Assembly: GCA_030679995.1 (NCBI GenBank)
Contig: JAUXSK010000025.1
Coordinates: forward strand, 1-43,323
DNA from: Candidatus Moraniibacteriota bacterium
GTDB lineage: Bacteria > Patescibacteriota > Minisyncoccia > Moranbacterales > UBA2206
Reading direction: 5' to 3'
DNA: 43,323 bases
Part shown: in pieces, positions 40,844 through 43,323 of the stretch
Position numbering within the stretch: position 1 is the stretch's first letter
How the letters are laid out: the number at the start of each line of letters is the position of its first letter
Program-made: the position numbers and the translations under genes
The notes under the pieces: generated by a model
What the model saw: only the letters and a program-made list of their open reading frames with translations
Told to the model about the DNA's origin: nothing
Databases searched by the model: none

Positions 40844-41575
40844 CTATTTTCTTAGCAAAGTTTTTATCTTCTCACAAATATCCGGTGTAAGTGCAGAATC
40901 AATTTCAAGATTATTTATATAACTTGCCAACTTCTCTTTGTCTTTGATAATATAGACTCCCGTATTTCCATCCCAAGAAACTTTTCCGTTAGTAAATATG
41001 ATGGCCTTTTTTATCCTCACAAATCCAAAATCATTATCTTCCAAATATTTCCGCAAAAAATATATGTATTTTTTAAATTTAAAGCGCGGATCTTCTTCCG
41101 GTGAAAGAGATATTTTTCTTCTATCCTTTTCATAAAAACATTCATCATCTTCAAAGCGGACTGGATCAGTAAGATTCTTTACCTCTATTGCAACTATTCC
41201 TTTACTGCCTACTAATAAAAAATCTATATCAAAATTTCTATCTGGCAATGTGACATTCTTCATAATATCTTCCTTGTCGACTATTTCTTCCAACCAAGAA
41301 TTCACTGAATCCTCTCCCTCAAATCCTCTTTTACTATTCTTAGCATTCTTGATTTCTCGCTCTATTTTCGGATTAATTAGAGAATAGATCCAATCAACCA
41401 GCTTATTATTCAATGGAAAACAAGCAAAGCCGAGTATGAAGACAAGCAAGACTCCGTATTTAGTCACATCCCTTAGAGAAAAATACATAGAAAGACCTAT
41501 TTCTAAAATTAAGATTATTGCTACAAAAACCAAAAACATTATTGCCTTTATATATATTTTTTTCGGATAGGACAT
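40844..41575 (-). CDS. membrane-anchored NERD-domain protein, paralogue 2 (243 aa)
   Basis: Clear paralogue of the 37580-38314 protein, aligning end to end without large gaps and identical at well over half of the positions by eye: MSYPKKIYIKA start, two N-terminal membrane segments, GFEGEDSVNSWL, FDIDFLLVGSKGIVAIEVKN (conserved D, E and K) and TPDICEKIKTLL end. Unlike paralogue 1 it is monocistronic, with its own TATAAT promoter, and is flanked by GACCC-type motifs and by similar TTCATGAATTA sequences. AT-rich like paralogue 1. Confidence 0.85.
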   Translation of the reverse strand: MSYPKKIYIKAIMFLVFVAIILILEIGLSMYFSLRDVTKYGVLLVFILGFACFPLNNKLVDWIYSLINPKIEREIKNAKNSKRGFEGEDSVNSWLEEIVDKEDIMKNVTLPDRNFDIDFLLVGSKGIVAIEVKNLTDPVRFEDDECFYEKDRRKISLSPEEDPRFKFKKYIYFLRKYLEDNDFGFVRIKKAIIFTNGKVSWDGNTGVYIIKDKEKLASYINNLEIDSALTPDICEKIKTLLRK

Positions 41576-41601
41576 TATTTTTTATTTAAAAAATTTAATT
41601 A

Positions 41602-41632
41602 CTAAATTAATTCATGAATTATAGTCGAGGAC
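41602..41632. repeat. right flank of NERD paralogue 2: repeat matching 40807-40835
   Basis: AAATTAATTCATGAATTATAG here resembles AAATTGATTCATGAATTAAAA on the other side of the gene, followed by GAGGACC/GAGAAC. The core TTCATGAA is a palindrome. It contains the -10 TATAAT of the gene (41618-41623), with TGTACA at an 18-nt spacing as possible -35. Confidence 0.45.
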
Positions 41633-41697
41633 CGTCCCTACTGTACATTGAAACCTTGAAACTATGAATTATTTTATAAAAAGGTACCCGACCCTTT

Positions 41698-42366
41698 TTA
41701 ATCAACTATCTTACTCCTAACAGCCTCTATTAAATTTTTTCGACTCTCACCATTGAAATTATGATTTCCGTCTATACCAATAATCTCCACGCCTTTCACA
41801 TCGGCAAAGCTTCCTGCAGAAAGAATCTCGTCTTGGTTGGCGTTTATAATAACCAACTCAGTTAGTCGCGAGAGCTCAGAATATAATTTGATCGGATCAA
41901 CATCCTTCCGTTCTTCCCAATATTCCGCCGGAATAATAGTCGTGCTTCCGTCTGCTCTGGACAATTTTGACACCCCTTGCATATCGATCACCGTTCCTGG
42001 GCGAGATCGGAATATTTCAACCATCCGATCGGTATTGGAAGTCGCCGGTGGCGCGATCAGAACTATTTTGCGAATCCCAAGCGGTTTTGCCAAGGCAACT
42101 GTGATTGCCCCTTGCGAATGGCAAACAACATCCACGATCGCATCCGGATCGTTTATTCGAGCTTCTTCCAGATTTTTTTCAAATATTTTGGCTTGCTCGC
42201 TAAAGGGTTTGACTGTGACCGAATTATTTTCCTCATCAATATCGTTATAGTCAAACATAACCGATTTTATATTCGGCAATGAATCGGCGATGTCCGTGAA
42301 AAGTCCGCGTCCGTCCTTTTTCACTCCAAACCCGTGGGAAAAAATAATTACATGGTTTCGTGACAT
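41698..42366 (-). CDS. alpha/beta-hydrolase, small serine hydrolase type (222 aa)
   Basis: Cytosolic alpha/beta-hydrolase fold. HVIIFSHGFGVKKDG near residues 5-20 is the oxyanion strand (SHG), VVCHSQGA near 90 holds the nucleophile Ser (CHSQG in place of GxSxG), NANQDEIL near 181 supplies the acid, and DGNHNF near the C-terminus the catalytic His. The start MSRNHVII at 42366 is preferred over one four codons upstream. Substrate unknown. Its promoter is the extended TGGTATAAT that forms the end of a 52-nt repeat (42400-42451). Confidence 0.88.
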   Translation of the reverse strand: MSRNHVIIFSHGFGVKKDGRGLFTDIADSLPNIKSVMFDYNDIDEENNSVTVKPFSEQAKIFEKNLEEARINDPDAIVDVVCHSQGAITVALAKPLGIRKIVLIAPPATSNTDRMVEIFRSRPGTVIDMQGVSKLSRADGSTTIIPAEYWEERKDVDPIKLYSELSRLTELVIINANQDEILSAGSFADVKGVEIIGIDGNHNFNGESRKNLIEAVRSKIVD

Positions 42367-42399
42367 AATTGGATGCACTAATACTTATTTTTTGTTTTT

Positions 42400-42451
42400 A
42401 TTATACCACGATGACATTCTGTCTTTCTGCAGAATGTGGGAATGTTGTTTT
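42400..42451 (-). repeat. 52-nt hairpin-plus-promoter module, copy 1
   Basis: On the minus strand it begins AAAACAACATTC, contains the inverted repeat CATTCTG..CAGAATG (loop CAGAAAGA) and ends GTGGTATAAT, an extended -10. Copy 2 at 43019-43070 matches at 45 of 52 positions without gaps. It lies between the kinase stop and the hydrolase start. Confidence 0.7.
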
Positions 42452-42456
42452 TTTAT

Positions 42457-42990
42457 CTATTCCCTTCCGATCTTGTCCAGCAATCGATCAAAGGGGAAAT
42501 TTTCAGTATAGATAATCGGGTTTTCAGCTTCAGTCGGACGTTCGAAATTAATGGCATCTTCTGTCAGCCAGCCCGAGGGAACATCATGCCTGTCGCGAGT
42601 TATTTTGTTGCGCGCTTTCCTTTCCCTCAACACTTCAACGGGAATATCCAGATACACCAAAGAAAAATCGACACCTATATCTTTCGCTACGGCACGCAAA
42701 TCTTCACGCTGGCGGAAAAGCAAGCAGTTGTCATCAAAAACTACCGAATTGCCGATGAGCATTTGATTCTTGGCTCCTTGCACAGCAACCGGCCAGAGAT
42801 TGTTCCACAGCGAATCGTCATCTTCGTCCGGCGTGCTTTCAAGGGCTAATATTTTTTCAATGGTAAAATAGATGCGATCGCGCCCGACTATTTCCGCTCC
42901 AAAAGACTCGAACAATTTCTTGGAAAGTGTCGTCTTTCCGGAGAAAGCTTCCCCGCAAAGAATAATGAGACGCTGTTTTTCCTTTTTCAT
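42457..42990 (-). CDS. P-loop kinase of AAA/zeta-toxin-like type (177 aa)
   Basis: Walker A GEAFSGKTTLSKKL at residues 13-26, then FDDNCLLFRQREDLR near 88 (a Walker-B-like acid), and LREREARNK-type basic stretch VLRERKARNKITRDR near 124, which fits the lid of small kinases. The family includes gluconate kinase, zeta toxins and polynucleotide kinases; the substrate is unknown. There is no antitoxin-like small gene next to it. It sits between the two 52-nt repeats. Confidence 0.8.
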   Translation of the reverse strand: MKKEKQRLIILCGEAFSGKTTLSKKLFESFGAEIVGRDRIYFTIEKILALESTPDEDDDSLWNNLWPVAVQGAKNQMLIGNSVVFDDNCLLFRQREDLRAVAKDIGVDFSLVYLDIPVEVLRERKARNKITRDRHDVPSGWLTEDAINFERPTEAENPIIYTENFPFDRLLDKIGRE

Positions 42991-43018
42991 ATCATTTTTA
43001 ATGCTAAATTTATTGTGG

Positions 43019-43070
43019 ATTATCCCACACTGGCATTCTGGCTTTCTGCAGAATGTGAGAATGTCGTTTT
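43019..43070 (-). repeat. 52-nt hairpin-plus-promoter module, copy 2
   Basis: Same layout as copy 1: AAAACGACATTC, the CATTCTG/CAGAATG hairpin, then GTGGGATAAT as extended -10. It begins right after the stop of the ArsR-like gene and ends 29 nt upstream of the kinase ATG, so each copy sits upstream of a different gene. Confidence 0.7.
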
Positions 43071-43071
43071 A

Positions 43072-43320
43072 CTAGAATGTTCTTATGAATTTCAGGAATC
43101 GCTTGCCGTAGGGAGACAGAGAGTGTGCGATCCCCCGGCCTTGGCGGGACTTGTTGATCAATCCTGATTGCTCCAATTTTTTGACATGTTCCGAAACGGT
43201 TTTGACGTTGCCGCCAAGCGATCCGCAGATTCCGTCCAGCGTAATTCCGTCATTGTCAGCCACGATGAAAAGGATCGCGATCCGCCGATGATTGGCCACA
43301 CCTTTCAAATGGCGCTCCAT
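43072..43320 (-). CDS. ArsR-type winged-helix regulator (82 aa, possibly cut by the window edge)
   Basis: LKGVANHRRIAILFIVADNDGITLDGICGSLGGNVKTVSEHVKKLEQSGLINKSRQGRGIAHSLSPYGKRFLKFI is a small winged helix-turn-helix of the ArsR type, with the recognition helix around NVKTVSEHVKKLE. No metal-binding cysteine motif is seen. The Met at 43320 is three bases from the window end, and the first residues already fit the domain, so a longer start outside cannot be excluded. Confidence 0.75.
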   Translation of the reverse strand: MERHLKGVANHRRIAILFIVADNDGITLDGICGSLGGNVKTVSEHVKKLEQSGLINKSRQGRGIAHSLSPYGKRFLKFIRTF

Positions 43321-43323
43321 CTG

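Noticed and set aside
42457-42990. Zeta-type toxin of a toxin-antitoxin pair
   Set aside because: The P-loop fits, but there is no small antitoxin gene beside it and the substrate-binding residues cannot be assigned; kept only as a P-loop kinase.

Overview
The window looks like a chromosomal segment of a reduced-genome bacterium of the Candidate Phyla Radiation (Patescibacteria, probably a Parcubacteria-type lineage; I cannot place it lower). The evidence is: no rpmD (uL30) gene between rpsE and rplO; type-Z zinc-binding uS14; very compact minus-strand operons with few Shine-Dalgarno sequences; short AT-rich interspersed repeats between genes and even inside one; and small single-domain versions of normally larger proteins. 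TGA is used as an ordinary stop (for example in hypC and hypD), so the recoded SR1/Gracilibacteria code is excluded. Nearly everything is on the minus strand; only a HypF-like gene, one orphan gene and a small RNA are on the plus strand.

Region 1 (1-17.8 kb) combines hydrogen and sugar metabolism. gap, a reduced hypA, desulfoferrodoxin and the large and small subunits of a group-3-like [NiFe] hydrogenase form one minus-strand block (4293 to 132). A HypF-like gene diverges from it. Further on lie hypE, a VanZ-like gene, hypD, hypC, then hydA-, hydB- and hydC-like genes, followed by class II fructose-bisphosphate aldolase, triose-phosphate isomerase, a DedA protein, a GalT-type uridylyltransferase and a glycosyltransferase. 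The set resembles an electron-bifurcating NiFe hydrogenase of the HydABCSL type: HydS/HydL carry the NiFe site, and HydA/B/C carry Fe-S clusters, FMN and the NAD site. The natural reading is that NADH (and perhaps reduced ferredoxin) made by glycolysis is re-oxidised with release of H2. The maturation set is unusually small: HypA without its zinc domain but with a His-rich loop, HypC, HypD, HypE, only the C-terminal domain of HypF, no HypB, and no maturation protease. A protease would not be needed, because the large subunit ends exactly at its last metal-binding motif.

Region 2 (17.9-32.5 kb) is a classic S10-spc ribosomal operon, tuf-rpsJ-rplC-D-W-B-rpsS-rplV-rpsC-rplP-rpmC-rpsQ-rplN-X-E-rpsN-H-rplF-R-rpsE-rplO-secY-adk-map-ruvX, read on the minus strand. 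tuf has two good tandem promoters and rpsJ has its own promoter embedded in a hairpin.

Region 3 (32.5-43.3 kb) is accessory: a RadC fragment-like protein, RecQ, a PUR-alpha-like protein, an amphi-Trp protein, a 634-residue protein with a HEENH zinc-protease motif, two paralogous membrane NERD nucleases, a RecB-like PD-(D/E)XK nuclease with an Fe-S type cysteine set, a HAD phosphatase, an alpha/beta hydrolase, a P-loop kinase and an ArsR-like regulator. A 52-nt hairpin-plus-promoter module occurs twice, and GGTGCCTGACCCC-like motifs flank the second NERD gene.

The most interesting items are the stripped-down hydrogenase and its maturation set (including a HydA with a remnant H-cluster domain and a histone-like tail on HydS), TATAAT-N6-ATG (leaderless-type) starts at three hydrogenase-related genes, and a roughly 180-nt RNA with its own promoter, closing stem and terminator, lying with the orphan gene between hydB and hydC.
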